Shown: positions 9,184 through 19,237, counted from the first letter of the stretch. The stretch is DNA of 64,000 bases from Pseudoalteromonas luteoviolacea H33-S (GCF_001625695.1 NZ_AUXY01000122.1:239924-303923), one strand, 5' to 3'. A program made the numbers and translations. The notes: generated by a model from the sequence alone, not told the origin.

Positions 9184-9284
9184 ATTTCGTTAGTTATATT
9201 ATCAAATATGACCATATTAGCTTAGCACGCCCACTATGCAGCAAAGCACTTTGTAGGTCGAATAATAAAAACAGGATTTTTCAC

Positions 9285-10598
9285 ATGCTAAATAAGATCA
9301 CCCGACCACTGAGCAATGTCGTTGAACGCTATCTGCCAGATCCCTTTGTTTTTGTCATCATCCTCACCCTATTTGTGATGCTAATGGCAACTCTTTTCAC
9401 CCCAACTGCGCCCAGTGAGGTTATTGAAATCTGGGGGGCTGGACTTTGGAATTTGCTCACCTTCGCCATGCAAATGCTCTTGGTATTAATCGCAGGCTTT
9501 ATGCTTGCCAATACACAGCTATGCGGCAAACTCCTCTCCAGATTAGCAAAATGTGCAAAATCTCCAGGCCAAGCCATCTTGCTTGTCACTGTTGTATCCA
9601 TGTTCGCAAGCTGGCTCAATTGGGGATTTGGACTCGTCGTCGGCGCGTTATTTGCCAAAGCACTGGCTCGCCAGATTGAGGTCGATTATCGTGTCCTCGT
9701 CGCCAGCGCCTATTCAGGGTTTATCATTTGGCATGGCGGACTTGCCGGCTCCGTGCCCTTAACAGTTGCTTCAGAGGGACATTTTGCACAATCTCAAATT
9801 GGCATTTTAACCACCGAACAAACGATTTTTTCGTACTTTAACCTCATCTTGCTCGCAGTCATGTTGATCATATTACCCTTGTTAAACCGCGCCATGTTAC
9901 CGCCTAAAAAAGAGCAAATATTTATCGATAAGGAAAAGTTACGCTCAGCACTTCAATCATCGACTAAAACTAATTTAACCCCAGCTGAGCGCTTAGAGCA
10001 TAGTCCGTTACTTGGCGGGATCATAGGGCTCATTGGTTGTGGCTATTTAGGCCACTACTTTATAGTGGAAAATGGCGGACTAAACCTCAATATCATCATC
10101 GCACTGTTTTTATTTCTGGCGATCCTCTTACATGGCTCGGCTGCAAACACCCTCAATGCGTTGCAAGAAGCCATCAAAGGCGGTGCTGGTATCGTGGTCC
10201 AATTCCCGTTTTATGCTGGCATTATGGCCATTATGGTAAAAACTGGTCTTGCAGAGCAGATTTCAGTGGGGTTTGTCTCTATCAGCAGCGCACAAAGCTT
10301 GCCATTTTGGAGCTTTTTAAGTGCAGGGTTAGTCAATATCTTTGTTCCTTCTGGCGGCGGCCAGTGGGCTGTTCAAGCGCCCATCGTCATTCCTGCTGCG
10401 CAAGCTTTAGAAGCTGATATTGCTCGTGTCGCTATGGCAGTGGCGTGGGGAGATGCGTGGACTAACCTGATCCAGCCATTTTGGGCATTACCTGTGCTTG
10501 CCATAGCGGGATTAAAGGCGCGAGATATTATGGGATTTTGCCTGCTACAACTAGTTGTAACAGGCGTTATTATCGCCGCGATTTTGACTTTCGTTTAG
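9285..10598 (+). CDS. Short-chain fatty acid transporter, AtoE family, 437 aa
   Basis: An inner-membrane protein with about a dozen hydrophobic helices. The opening (PLSNVVERYLPDPFVFVIILTL), SWLNWGFGLVVGALFAK, the mid-protein GFIIWHGGLAGSVPL and the late FVPSGGGQWAVQAPI element are characteristic of the AtoE/SCFA transporter family. Family members carry short-chain fatty acids such as acetoacetate or butyrate. No ato catabolic genes are adjacent, so it works as a stand-alone uptake gene. Its stop codon overlaps by 4 bases the stop of the convergent M50 protease gene. Confidence 0.88.
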   Translation: MLNKITRPLSNVVERYLPDPFVFVIILTLFVMLMATLFTPTAPSEVIEIWGAGLWNLLTFAMQMLLVLIAGFMLANTQLCGKLLSRLAKCAKSPGQAILLVTVVSMFASWLNWGFGLVVGALFAKALARQIEVDYRVLVASAYSGFIIWHGGLAGSVPLTVASEGHFAQSQIGILTTEQTIFSYFNLILLAVMLIILPLLNRAMLPPKKEQIFIDKEKLRSALQSSTKTNLTPAERLEHSPLLGGIIGLIGCGYLGHYFIVENGGLNLNIIIALFLFLAILLHGSAANTLNALQEAIKGGAGIVVQFPFYAGIMAIMVKTGLAEQISVGFVSISSAQSLPFWSFLSAGLVNIFVPSGGGQWAVQAPIVIPAAQALEADIARVAMAVAWGDAWTNLIQPFWALPVLAIAGLKARDIMGFCLLQLVVTGVIIAAILTFV

Positions 10599-11608
10599 CT
10601 GGATAACACTTTAACTGGCAGGCTCAGGATCACATTATCTGAGTCTGCGAAGTGCCACATCACAGCAATATGACCAACAGCGACCAAGACATAAAGTGCT
10701 GCGGAGACAATTTGACCATATCTATCTAGAGGCAATAAATGCGTGTGATGCCTACTGCGCCATTCCAATAAAATCTCAACACTACCGATAAAAATAAAAA
10801 ACGCCAGCAGCATTAAACCAAACTCATAACTTATCCATAACCCCAATGCCAATCCGCCTAAGCAGGCTAATAGCCCCATCCAAGAGCGCATCGAAAAGCT
10901 GATGCTTTTTAATACATGTCCCCCATCGAGTGGCAAAATAGGAAGTAAATTAAATAGGTTAAGTAGCGCACTTAACACCGCGACCCCAGCAAAGATCTCT
11001 GCGCCAGTCACATAGTATAAAACCACACCCAGAATAGAAGTAAAAAGACCAAAAGCAGGCCCCATCAAAGAAATGATCACATCTTGCCAGCGCGTAGTCA
11101 TCTTGTCTTCACTCATTGCTAAGCCACCGACAAACGGGATCAAATAGAAACCTTTGGTTTTAAGTCCAAAGTATTTCATTGCTCTAACATGGCCATATTC
11201 ATGCACGACTAAACAGGCCACCAGCATTAACGCAAACTGCCAAGAGAACAACCATGCATAACCAGCCACTGACGCGCCGAGCAGTGCCGCTTTTATCACT
11301 TTGGCACTTTTAAATAGTTTAAATCCCAGCGCAGCTAAACCGAGCCAGTTGCCGCGCTGCTGTGCTGTTGCAAGTGGCACCTCTACCCATTGCCAAGGCG
11401 CGTTATCAACCGATACAGCCAGCGCATTGGTATTTAACTCAGACGTATCCAATTGTAGTTCATGTCCATCTAATTCAACCCTAAGCTGGTGCGCGCCATG
11501 CTCTTCTATGGGCACTGACTGCTGCTCTTTATACACTTGTATTACTTTGTGCTGATGTATCATCACAGATACCATCATGCTTCCGATAGGAAGTTCAATT
11601 CTTGTCAT
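10595..11608 (-). CDS. Site-2 protease family (M50) membrane metalloprotease, 337 aa
   Basis: The protein has a soluble N-terminal domain of about 110 residues and then a multi-helix membrane domain. HEYGH near residue 140 is the HExxH zinc motif, and NLLPILPLDGGH near residue 225 is the second conserved M50 element that supplies the third zinc ligand. M50 enzymes cut within the membrane; substrates here are unknown. The soluble N-terminal domain distinguishes it from RseP, and no PDZ domain is seen. ATG 11606-11608 is preferred over the upstream GTG at 11617 because it is preceded by GTGAG. Confidence 0.82.
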   Translation of the reverse strand: MTRIELPIGSMMVSVMIHQHKVIQVYKEQQSVPIEEHGAHQLRVELDGHELQLDTSELNTNALAVSVDNAPWQWVEVPLATAQQRGNWLGLAALGFKLFKSAKVIKAALLGASVAGYAWLFSWQFALMLVACLVVHEYGHVRAMKYFGLKTKGFYLIPFVGGLAMSEDKMTTRWQDVIISLMGPAFGLFTSILGVVLYYVTGAEIFAGVAVLSALLNLFNLLPILPLDGGHVLKSISFSMRSWMGLLACLGGLALGLWISYEFGLMLLAFFIFIGSVEILLEWRSRHHTHLLPLDRYGQIVSAALYVLVAVGHIAVMWHFADSDNVILSLPVKVLSS

Positions 11609-11832
11609 CACGCTCACTACACTGTGAAATTTTTCCTATTATCACTAATTCGCTGTGTCTATTGAAGAGAGATTGAGTGAATTATTGCTAAGTTGTACTA
11701 CGCTTATGGTGTTAAACAGACACACTCTCTGATCTGTTTGCAATAATTTGGTCATACTTGTAAATCAAGTAAGAAAATAGCTTTCAAATCTTAGCGAGCA
11801 ACTGTGAAATTCAGCCCTAGGGACAGGAAATT

Positions 11833-13041
11833 ATGAACAACCGTAGCCGACGCATACTTGTTGTAGATGACTCTCAAGCAATTTTAATCGTGATGCAAGC
11901 TATCCTCTCTGAGCTTGATGTCGAACACATTACGGCGGTCGACAGTGCAACAAAAGCGCTCGAAAAAATAAAGCAATCTCCCTACCCTTTTGATGCCATT
12001 TTTACCGACCTCAATATGCCTGAAATGGACGGCATGGAGTTTATTCGTCATCTCGGTGAGATACATTATCCAGGTGGCATCATCATCATCTCAGAAATGG
12101 AAAATCGCATCATAGATCTTGCGGCTAATTTAGCTAGACAACATTGCACCCACTTAATCGGTAATATCGCTAAACCAGTCCAACTCCTCGATGTCGAAAG
12201 AAATTTAAAAAAATTAGATAGCTTTGTCGGCACAGAAGAAGAATACGAGCAGCCTATCACGGAAGATAAATTACTCGAAGCCATTAGCCAACATGAGATC
12301 ACCCCGTTTTATCAACCCAAGGTTCACCGTGGTACCAAGCAGATTAAAAGCATTGAAGTACTGGCCCGTATCGTCTCCAAAGATCAAGGGCAAGTCATGC
12401 TACCCAAGCGCTTTATTGGTGTGGCAGAAGATCTCGATCTGGTTAACTTACTGACTTTTCAACTCTTCGAAAAAGCAGCTACTGAATTTCAGTTGATCAG
12501 AAATGAATTAAATTATCCTTTTAAGCTGGCATTTAACCTCTCGCCCATCCAGCTCAATGACACAAGCTGTCCAGATAAATTAGCTTTAATCTTAGAGTTG
12601 AACCGCTTAAAACCACAAGAGGTCATTGTTGAAATCACCGAAAACCAGCCGATTGTCACCAGCTTGCAATTAGAGACCATCAATCGCCTACGTTTACGGG
12701 GTTTTGACCTCGCCCTAGATGACTTTGGTACTGGATTTACCAATATTCACCAGTTAAAGACATTACCATTCACTGAAATAAAAATTGACCGCTCTTTAAT
12801 TACCTACATTGAATCAGATCGCTTTTCTCAGGTGTTGGTTGATAGCTTGATAGACATTGCTCAAAACGAGCAACTCGATATTGTCGCAGAGGGCATTGAA
12901 CGAATAGAAGAGTTACAGTACTTAGAGCGATATAAGTTTAGTTTGTTGATGCAGGGCTATTTGATCAGTAGACCAAAAGCCCTGTCAGAGTTTGTGCGTT
13001 GGATACACTCTTGGCAGAGAATGATTAACTCTAACCCTTAA
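11833..13041 (+). CDS. Response regulator with EAL phosphodiesterase domain, 402 aa
   Basis: An N-terminal receiver domain (acidic pocket DD at residues 12-13, phospho-acceptor Asp59 in FTDLNMPEMDG) is followed by an EAL domain from about residue 150. The EAL signature reads EVLAR (Glu175). The other catalytic elements are present: NLSPIQLN, VEITEN, LDDFGTGF, KIDRS and AEGIE. The enzyme should therefore hydrolyse c-di-GMP when activated by phosphorylation. No histidine kinase gene is adjacent. The middle Val in place of Ala in the EAL motif is a mild change that does not remove a metal ligand. Confidence 0.88.
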   Translation: MNNRSRRILVVDDSQAILIVMQAILSELDVEHITAVDSATKALEKIKQSPYPFDAIFTDLNMPEMDGMEFIRHLGEIHYPGGIIIISEMENRIIDLAANLARQHCTHLIGNIAKPVQLLDVERNLKKLDSFVGTEEEYEQPITEDKLLEAISQHEITPFYQPKVHRGTKQIKSIEVLARIVSKDQGQVMLPKRFIGVAEDLDLVNLLTFQLFEKAATEFQLIRNELNYPFKLAFNLSPIQLNDTSCPDKLALILELNRLKPQEVIVEITENQPIVTSLQLETINRLRLRGFDLALDDFGTGFTNIHQLKTLPFTEIKIDRSLITYIESDRFSQVLVDSLIDIAQNEQLDIVAEGIERIEELQYLERYKFSLLMQGYLISRPKALSEFVRWIHSWQRMINSNP

Positions 13042-13066
13042 TGATTAATGCGCAACGAGCCAAATA

Positions 13067-14146
13067 TTACTTCTTATCTTGCTCATCTGATTCGTTTTCA
13101 GTGACAATGAGATGGCTGTGATTATCAACACGTTGCTGCCATTTTTGCTTAGCAGCGGCTTGCATGTCGCTGGTTTGCTCACGCTCATCAACAATGTCCA
13201 TTCCCATCAAAGATTCAAGTAAATCTTCAAGTGTTACAATACCTTGAATATCACCATATTCATCGACAACTAACGCAATATGAATACGCTTTTCCAACAA
13301 GGTTTGGAACAAGCTGGGTGCAGCTAAGGTTTCAGGTACCGTATACAGCGGCTTCATTAATTTACTGATCTTATACTCTTCACCCAACCTGTGGTAAGCC
13401 AGCATAATGTCATTTTTATGTACAAAGCCCACAATATCATCGCTGTTCTGATCAAATACCAACACACGAGAAAATGATACCGAGCCATGATCAGCAAGAT
13501 AATCATGTACTGTCATATCTTTATGCACTTTGAAAAGTACCGTTCTGGGCGTCATCAGGTTTTCTAATTTGGCATGTCTAAATTGCAGCAAGCTACGAAT
13601 TGTTGCAGATTCTTCTGCCTGCAGTGCACCAGCTTGAGAGCCCATTTCCGCCATAGCTTCTATTTCTTGGCGAATATAAATGGACTCATCGCCTTTTTTG
13701 CCGATGAGCTTGGTCAGTTGATCAGACATCCATACGAACGGCTTCAACAAACGCACCATCCATACCAGTGCAAAGCTGACACTCGGTGTCAGTGCACGCC
13801 AGTATGTTGCACCAAGTGTTTTTGGGATAATTTCAGATAATACCAATACCAATAAGGTCATCACTGCCGATGCAATACCTACAGCCGCATCACCAAAGAC
13901 AACGGCAGCTTGCGCACCAACCCCTGCAGCACCTGCTGTGTGTGCAACAGTGTTAAGCGTCAAAATAGCCGCTAAAGGTTTATCAATATTTTCTTTTAAC
14001 TTCTGTACTCGTGATGCCAGAGTCGGGTTCTGTTGCTTCATCATCCCAACATGGCTTGGCGTAATACTCAGTAGTACCGCCTCCATTACCGAACACAAAA
14101 AAGAAATCGCGATAGCTAATAACATGTAGCTAATTAACAAAAACAA
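13067..14146 (-). CDS. CNNM/DUF21 and CBS domain membrane protein, 359 aa
   Basis: The first 180 residues form a DUF21 (CNNM) transmembrane domain with about four helices (MEAVLLSITPSH, ILTLNTVAHTAGAAGVG, SEIIPKTLGA). A pair of CBS domains follows at about residues 200-330 (LMTPRTVLFKVH, VVDEYGDIQGIVTLEDLLESLMG). The family (CorC/YfjD/hemolysin-like) is linked to magnesium or cobalt efflux. The usual C-terminal CorC_HlyC domain is missing; the protein ends in a charged tail. Translation probably starts at TTG 14144-14146, because GAGGAG lies 6 bases upstream, whereas the next ATG (14123-14125) has no such site. Confidence 0.82.
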   Translation of the reverse strand: MFLLISYMLLAIAISFLCSVMEAVLLSITPSHVGMMKQQNPTLASRVQKLKENIDKPLAAILTLNTVAHTAGAAGVGAQAAVVFGDAAVGIASAVMTLLVLVLSEIIPKTLGATYWRALTPSVSFALVWMVRLLKPFVWMSDQLTKLIGKKGDESIYIRQEIEAMAEMGSQAGALQAEESATIRSLLQFRHAKLENLMTPRTVLFKVHKDMTVHDYLADHGSVSFSRVLVFDQNSDDIVGFVHKNDIMLAYHRLGEEYKISKLMKPLYTVPETLAAPSLFQTLLEKRIHIALVVDEYGDIQGIVTLEDLLESLMGMDIVDEREQTSDMQAAAKQKWQQRVDNHSHLIVTENESDEQDKK

Positions 14147-14274
14147 GGTCTACTCCTCACGTGAAAACCATTCACTTATATCATAGCTGTACAGCATTTA
14201 ATCGCACAGCGCATAGCATTCTTTATGAATATGTTATATTACCGCATATTATTTACCTACAATAGGCGCATACT

Positions 14275-16728
14275 ATGAAATTTAAGTCCGCGGTCACTTT
14301 ACTATTTTCCGCAATAGCTACGCAACTTAGCGCAGCGCCAATCGATCCTCAGCAAATACAATTTATTGGCCCGATTGGTCAAAATATTCAAACTAAGCCG
14401 CATCATACCGGCCACCAATCAGCCATAGTCAATACGCTAATCAATAAACTCAGTGCAGATAACGCATCTTTAGAGGTCTTTGGTGAGCGCATCAAATGGC
14501 AACCGCTTGCTGATGTCAATGCGTTAACAATGGGTGGACTACAGGCACTCAAACTTGAGTTTTCTACAACCCGATTTGTACAAGGTAAACTGACTCTAGC
14601 AGGTATCGAAAAAGCCCATGTATTTTTAAATGGTCAACAGATTGATGGTAAAAGCGACTATCAGCTCAATGCTGTGACTGGCGACCACCAACTACTTATC
14701 GTCGCAGAACAAGTCAGTGACTGGAAAAAAGTAGCGGTTGATTTTGCTGGCACTGCCGAGCACGACCAACTTAACTTTACCAACAAAAGTACTAAGGCAC
14801 TCTCTGCCAAGCAACTTTTCGATGCACCGACAATCAGTGCTATCTCTGTCTCACCTGATGCAAATTACTATGTTGCCACTCAACAGCACTATCAGGATAA
14901 CAAAGGCAATAGCGCACTACGAGATACCGTACTTTACAATGAAGATGGTGACATTATTTATCGTCTAAACGGAGTGAGCGCTAACGCCGTAAACTGGAGA
15001 GCAGACTCTAAAGTTGCCGTCTTTGTGCAAAACAAGCAATTAAAAACGCTCGACGTTAAGACCCTGAAAGAGACCGTCATCGCGGAGGATTTAGACGGAG
15101 CCAGCGGATTTAAATACTTTAATGACAATACCTTGATCTTTTCATGGACCAAAACAGCGCCTAAAGGCGATAAGATTGTAAAACATTACAAAGGGTTAGA
15201 AGACCGCTGGTCATATGCGCGTAACATTACCCAAGTGTATTTAATGGATATCAGCACGGGGCTTATTCAGGCTGTGACTGAACATGAACTCAGCCATTCT
15301 CTGAAAGATTTTGACGCCAAAAATAACCGTATTCTGACCACACGCTCACCAAAGTATTATGCTGCACCAGCACATTACATGACAGAGCTGGTTGAATTTG
15401 ATCTCAATACAAATAGCAGCAAAGTACTTGGTCAGTACGGTACTTTTAAAGATGCACGTTATGGTAACGATGGCATTTACGTCACTGCAGGTGCCGAGTT
15501 TGGCAATGGTGCGGGCCGCACGCTTGATGAAGGCATATTGGCAAATAACTATGATACTCAGCTCTTTTGGATGAACACCCAAGGCACTGATATCAAAGCA
15601 CTAAGCAAACAGTTTGACCCTTCTATTGAGTCATTCAAAGTCCTTAACAATGGTGACCTTGTACTAAAAGCGGTAGATGAAGATCGCAAAAAACTGTATT
15701 TATTTGATGAAAGTAAAAATAAATTCAAATCGCTAAAAACCAAAATGGACGTTGTTGACAAGTACAGTGTCGCTGATAAGCGCAGCCCTGTCGTCATTGC
15801 GGCGGGTACTACGGCATCGACTCCGCAAAAACTAGTACAATTAAATGTAAAAAACAATCGTGCAAGCACACTTTGGGACTCTCAGCCAATCGCTTATAAA
15901 CAGGCTGAAATTGCAACGCTGGAAGAATTTAACTTCACTAATTCAGCTGGCACTGAAATTAAAGGTCGTGTCTATATTCCACATGGCTTAGATAAAAATA
16001 AGCAGCACCCAGCGCTTATTTACTACTATGGTGGTACATCACCCGTTTCTCGCGGGTTTACAGGCCGCTATCCATTTAACTTCTGGGCAACCAACGGTTA
16101 TGTTGTTTACGTATTACAACCATCAGGTGCAACAGGTTTTGGTCAAGACTTCTCAGCAAAACATGTTAATGACTGGGGCAACAGAGCAGCTGATGACATC
16201 ATTGAGGGCACCGACGCATTCTTAGACGCTTATCAGTTTGTTGATAAAAAGCGTTTGGGTAACCTAGGTGCCTCTTATGGTGGCTTTATGACAATGACTT
16301 TAGCGACCAAAACTGACATGTTCAGTGCATCAATTTCACATGCCGGTATTTCTAACCTGACTTCATATTGGGGTCACGGTTGGTGGGGTTACCTGTACTC
16401 TGCTGAGGCATCAAAGCACAGCTACCCTTGGAATAACAGCAAGCTTTACAGCCAACAAAGCCCTGTATTCAATGCTGACAAAGTAAAAACGCCATTACTA
16501 TTGATCCATGGTGACGCTGACGTCAACGTCCCAGTTGGCGAAAGTCATATTATGTACACAGCGCTAAAAATGTTAAATCAAGACGTCGAGCTGATTGAAT
16601 ATAAAGGTGCTGATCATCAGATCTTCGCCAGAGACCGTCGTTTCCAATGGTGGGACACTATGCTCGCTTATTTTGATAAGCACCTAAAAGATGAACCACA
16701 GTGGTGGCAACACATGTATGGTAAATAA
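14275..16728 (+). CDS. Exported S9 family prolyl oligopeptidase-type peptidase, 817 aa
   Basis: A signal peptide (MKFKSAVTLLFSAIATQLSA) precedes a long beta-propeller-like region (about residues 160-540) and a C-terminal alpha/beta-hydrolase domain. The nucleophile is Ser667 in GNLGASYGGF, the likely acid Asp749 in HGDADVNVP, and the base His781 in GADHQIF. It should act in the periplasm or outside the cell on short peptides. The extra roughly 130-residue N-terminal region (residues 25-160) is not part of the standard fold and I do not recognise it. A strong terminator follows. It is unrelated to its neighbours and probably monocistronic. Confidence 0.87.
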   Translation: MKFKSAVTLLFSAIATQLSAAPIDPQQIQFIGPIGQNIQTKPHHTGHQSAIVNTLINKLSADNASLEVFGERIKWQPLADVNALTMGGLQALKLEFSTTRFVQGKLTLAGIEKAHVFLNGQQIDGKSDYQLNAVTGDHQLLIVAEQVSDWKKVAVDFAGTAEHDQLNFTNKSTKALSAKQLFDAPTISAISVSPDANYYVATQQHYQDNKGNSALRDTVLYNEDGDIIYRLNGVSANAVNWRADSKVAVFVQNKQLKTLDVKTLKETVIAEDLDGASGFKYFNDNTLIFSWTKTAPKGDKIVKHYKGLEDRWSYARNITQVYLMDISTGLIQAVTEHELSHSLKDFDAKNNRILTTRSPKYYAAPAHYMTELVEFDLNTNSSKVLGQYGTFKDARYGNDGIYVTAGAEFGNGAGRTLDEGILANNYDTQLFWMNTQGTDIKALSKQFDPSIESFKVLNNGDLVLKAVDEDRKKLYLFDESKNKFKSLKTKMDVVDKYSVADKRSPVVIAAGTTASTPQKLVQLNVKNNRASTLWDSQPIAYKQAEIATLEEFNFTNSAGTEIKGRVYIPHGLDKNKQHPALIYYYGGTSPVSRGFTGRYPFNFWATNGYVVYVLQPSGATGFGQDFSAKHVNDWGNRAADDIIEGTDAFLDAYQFVDKKRLGNLGASYGGFMTMTLATKTDMFSASISHAGISNLTSYWGHGWWGYLYSAEASKHSYPWNNSKLYSQQSPVFNADKVKTPLLLIHGDADVNVPVGESHIMYTALKMLNQDVELIEYKGADHQIFARDRRFQWWDTMLAYFDKHLKDEPQWWQHMYGK

Positions 16729-16735
16729 AATCTTG

Positions 16736-16764
16736 TAGCAGCACTTTAGTGCTGCTATTTTTTT
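16736..16764 (+). terminator. Rho-independent terminator after S9 peptidase gene
   Basis: TAGCAGCAC-TTTA-GTGCTGCTA forms a perfect 9-base-pair stem followed directly by seven T residues, 7 bases after the stop codon. This is a textbook intrinsic terminator. Confidence 0.92.
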
Positions 16765-16880
16765 ATGTGCAAGTAATAAAAAGCTAGAACTATTTCATTA
16801 TTTTTAAAAAGTGACTAAATAGCATACAAATTACTGTCGTATTTCATTAGAGTTTTTATATAAAAATAGATAACTTAGGG

Positions 16881-16901
16881 TTCTCAGCCGAGAATTCTCG
16901 G
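16881..16901 (+). promoter_or_regulatory. Compound palindrome in front of orphan response regulator
   Basis: CCGAGAATTCTCGG (16888-16901) is a perfect 14-base palindrome, and its half TTCTCGG is repeated as TTCTCAG at 16881-16887, so three half-sites lie at 7-base steps. The block is further bracketed by CTTAG and CTAAG. It sits about 40 bases before the regulator start and is a likely operator, possibly for autoregulation; no promoter elements were mapped. Confidence 0.5.
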
Positions 16902-16941
16902 TGCTAAGATAAAGATTAATTATTGAATAAGTTTCGAGACC

Positions 16942-17646
16942 ATGAGCATAAACGTATTGTTAGTCGAGGACGATGAGTTACTGACTAAAAGAGTCGAAAG
17001 TCACTTTGCACAAACGGAGTTTCATATCACTGTTGATAATACCGGTGCTCGAACCCTAGAGCACGTGCAGGAGCATGCCCAAAAAGGCACGCCATTTATG
17101 ATGGCTATCATTGATATAGTATTGCCAGCCACCGACGGCCTGCAACTCGCTAAGGAACTTAATACATTAACCGATCTCGGTGTCATTATGTTGTCTAGCC
17201 GTGATTCGCAAGCAGACCGCATAGCAGGTTTAGCGCAAGGTGCTGACGACTATGTCTGTAAACCGGTCGATTTATTAGAACTTGAATTGCGTATGCGCGC
17301 CCTTTACAAGCGTTTGGCAGGCGCACGCAATGAAGATGAATCCGAAGAGTTCATCGAATATGCAGACTTCAAATTGCACCCTGACAACCGTACTTTGATC
17401 AACCCAAACGGCGATGAAGCGCGACTCACTGAAGCAGAACATAAGGTACTTATCTGTCTCATTGCCAATGCGGGTAAAGCCACCTCTCGCGCAAAGATCT
17501 CTGAGGATATTGGCCAGCCAGATTGGAGCCCAAGCGATCGTACCGTGGATGTATTAATTGGCAGGCTTCGTAAAAAGCTGGGTGACGAAAAAGATCAAAA
17601 ACGCATCGTCACTGTGCGTGGTAAAGGATATATGCTGTCCACTTAA
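16942..17646 (+). CDS. OmpR-family response regulator (orphan), 234 aa
   Basis: A receiver domain (acidic pair ED-D at residues 9-11, phospho-acceptor Asp58 in MAIIDIVLPATDG, conserved Lys in DDYVCKPVDLLELELR) is followed by a winged-helix DNA-binding domain (about residues 135-232) ending SDRTVDVLIGRLRKKLGDE...VRGKGYML. It is a transcription factor of the OmpR/PhoB type. No sensor kinase gene is next to it, so its partner is encoded elsewhere. The compound palindrome just upstream may be its own binding site. The stop codon overlaps the stop of convergent comM by 3 bases. Confidence 0.92.
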   Translation: MSINVLLVEDDELLTKRVESHFAQTEFHITVDNTGARTLEHVQEHAQKGTPFMMAIIDIVLPATDGLQLAKELNTLTDLGVIMLSSRDSQADRIAGLAQGADDYVCKPVDLLELELRMRALYKRLAGARNEDESEEFIEYADFKLHPDNRTLINPNGDEARLTEAEHKVLICLIANAGKATSRAKISEDIGQPDWSPSDRTVDVLIGRLRKKLGDEKDQKRIVTVRGKGYMLST

Positions 17647-19154
17647 CGCGTCAGTTGTGAAAGCAGGCGCTCAAATGCACGATAGCTGAGCGCCTCTTTT
17701 AAGTCAGTGAGCTTAATATCTTGATGTCTGTTCAGATCGGCAATGGTTCGCGCTACTTTAACCACCCTATGATAAGAGCGTGGCGATAGTTGGAGTTTTT
17801 CAGTCGCTTTTGCTAAATACTCTGCAACCCCATCCAATAACTCACAATGCCTGTCTAACTCTTTGCTTGAAAGCTGCGCATTGTCTTTACCTTGACGGTT
17901 AAGCGCAACCAACCGCGCTTGCTCAACCCGCCCACGAATACAGGCACTACTCTCAGCTTCTGCTTTTGATTGCAGTTCAGCCGTACTTAATCTTGGTAAT
18001 TCAATTTGTAAGTCAATGCGATCGATAAAGGGACCTGATACCTTACTCAAATAGCGCAGCACTTGTTCCGGTGTGGAACGCTTATCGTTGTGACACCCTG
18101 TAGGACTTGGGTTGAGCGCCGCGATAAGTTGAAATCGTGCAGGAAAGTCCACTTGCTGGGCTGCTCTGGAGATATTAACCATGCCCGTTTCCATAGGTTC
18201 TCTTAAAGAGTCTAAAACTTTGCGTTCATACTCGGGCAGTTCATCCAAAAATAAAATGCCATTGTGTGCCAGAGAAATCTCTCCAGGTTTAGGCGTAGAT
18301 GATCCGCCGACTAAAGCGACAGCAGAGCAGGTGTGGTGTGGAGAGCGAAAGGGCCGTTGGCGCCATTGAGATGGGTCAATATTTTTACCTATGAGAGAAT
18401 AAACCGACGCGGTTTCCAACGCCTGATCAATTTGCATAGGCGGCATAATTGTAGGCATACGCTGAGCTAACATAGATTTTCCAGTACCAGGCGGACCCAA
18501 GAATAAAACATTGTGTCCACCTGCTGCTGCAATTTCTAACACGCGCTTTGCAACCGCTTGGCCTTTGACTTCATTCATATCAATATGGGCGCTAAATTGC
18601 TCTTCATCAGTACACGCAATATGCTCATCAAAAGGCAGCGCTTGCTGACCACCTAAATCCAGCCATACATCTTTCAAGCTCGTGACAGACTTGCGTGCCC
18701 CCCTTGATACCAAGCTGGCCATCATTTTATTCGCTTTAGGAATATAACAACAACGCGAAACCCTCGCCGCCGCAATTAAAGCGGGAATAATCGCCGTCAC
18801 CTCACGGATCTCGCCTGTCAGTGCAAGCTCACCGTAAAATTCATAACCCTCTGTTTGAGTGTGATTTAGCTGCCCAGACGCCACGATAATACCAATCGCA
18901 ATGGCCAAGTCATACCTTCCCCCTTGCTTTGGTAAATCTGCTGGGGCCAAATTAACGGTAATACGTTGCTCAGGAAATAAAAAGTGACAATGGGCTAATG
19001 CGCAGCGCACTCGCTCCTTAGATTCTTTAACGGATGCTTCCGGTAAGCCAACAATATTAAAGGCAGGTAAACCATTGCTTAGATGAACTTCAACCGTGAC
19101 AAGCGGCGCATCCACTCCCACTTGTGCACGTGTATAGATTTTTGCTAATGACAT
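17643..19154 (-). CDS. comM: ComM/YifB Mg-chelatase-like AAA+ ATPase, 503 aa
   Basis: The N-terminal Lon-like fold domain (MSLAKIYTRAQVGVDAPLV, GLPEASVKESKERVR, NLAPADLPKQGGRYDL) is followed by an AAA+ module with Walker A GPPGTGKS at about residues 220-227 and Walker B ILFLDELPE, and a C-terminal Mg_chelatase-like domain. ComM is a hexameric helicase that drives branch migration during integration of transformed DNA. The start ATG 19152-19154 is chosen because the protein then begins like E. coli YifB (MSL); the frame stays open 4 codons further upstream. Confidence 0.93.
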   Translation of the reverse strand: MSLAKIYTRAQVGVDAPLVTVEVHLSNGLPAFNIVGLPEASVKESKERVRCALAHCHFLFPEQRITVNLAPADLPKQGGRYDLAIAIGIIVASGQLNHTQTEGYEFYGELALTGEIREVTAIIPALIAAARVSRCCYIPKANKMMASLVSRGARKSVTSLKDVWLDLGGQQALPFDEHIACTDEEQFSAHIDMNEVKGQAVAKRVLEIAAAGGHNVLFLGPPGTGKSMLAQRMPTIMPPMQIDQALETASVYSLIGKNIDPSQWRQRPFRSPHHTCSAVALVGGSSTPKPGEISLAHNGILFLDELPEYERKVLDSLREPMETGMVNISRAAQQVDFPARFQLIAALNPSPTGCHNDKRSTPEQVLRYLSKVSGPFIDRIDLQIELPRLSTAELQSKAEAESSACIRGRVEQARLVALNRQGKDNAQLSSKELDRHCELLDGVAEYLAKATEKLQLSPRSYHRVVKVARTIADLNRHQDIKLTDLKEALSYRAFERLLSQLTR

Positions 19155-19237
19155 CCATTGTCTCACATTTGATTGATGGGCAACCTAATTGAAAGTCGAT
19201 TTACCCCACTGCCATTACAGTGACACTAAAAGTAAGC

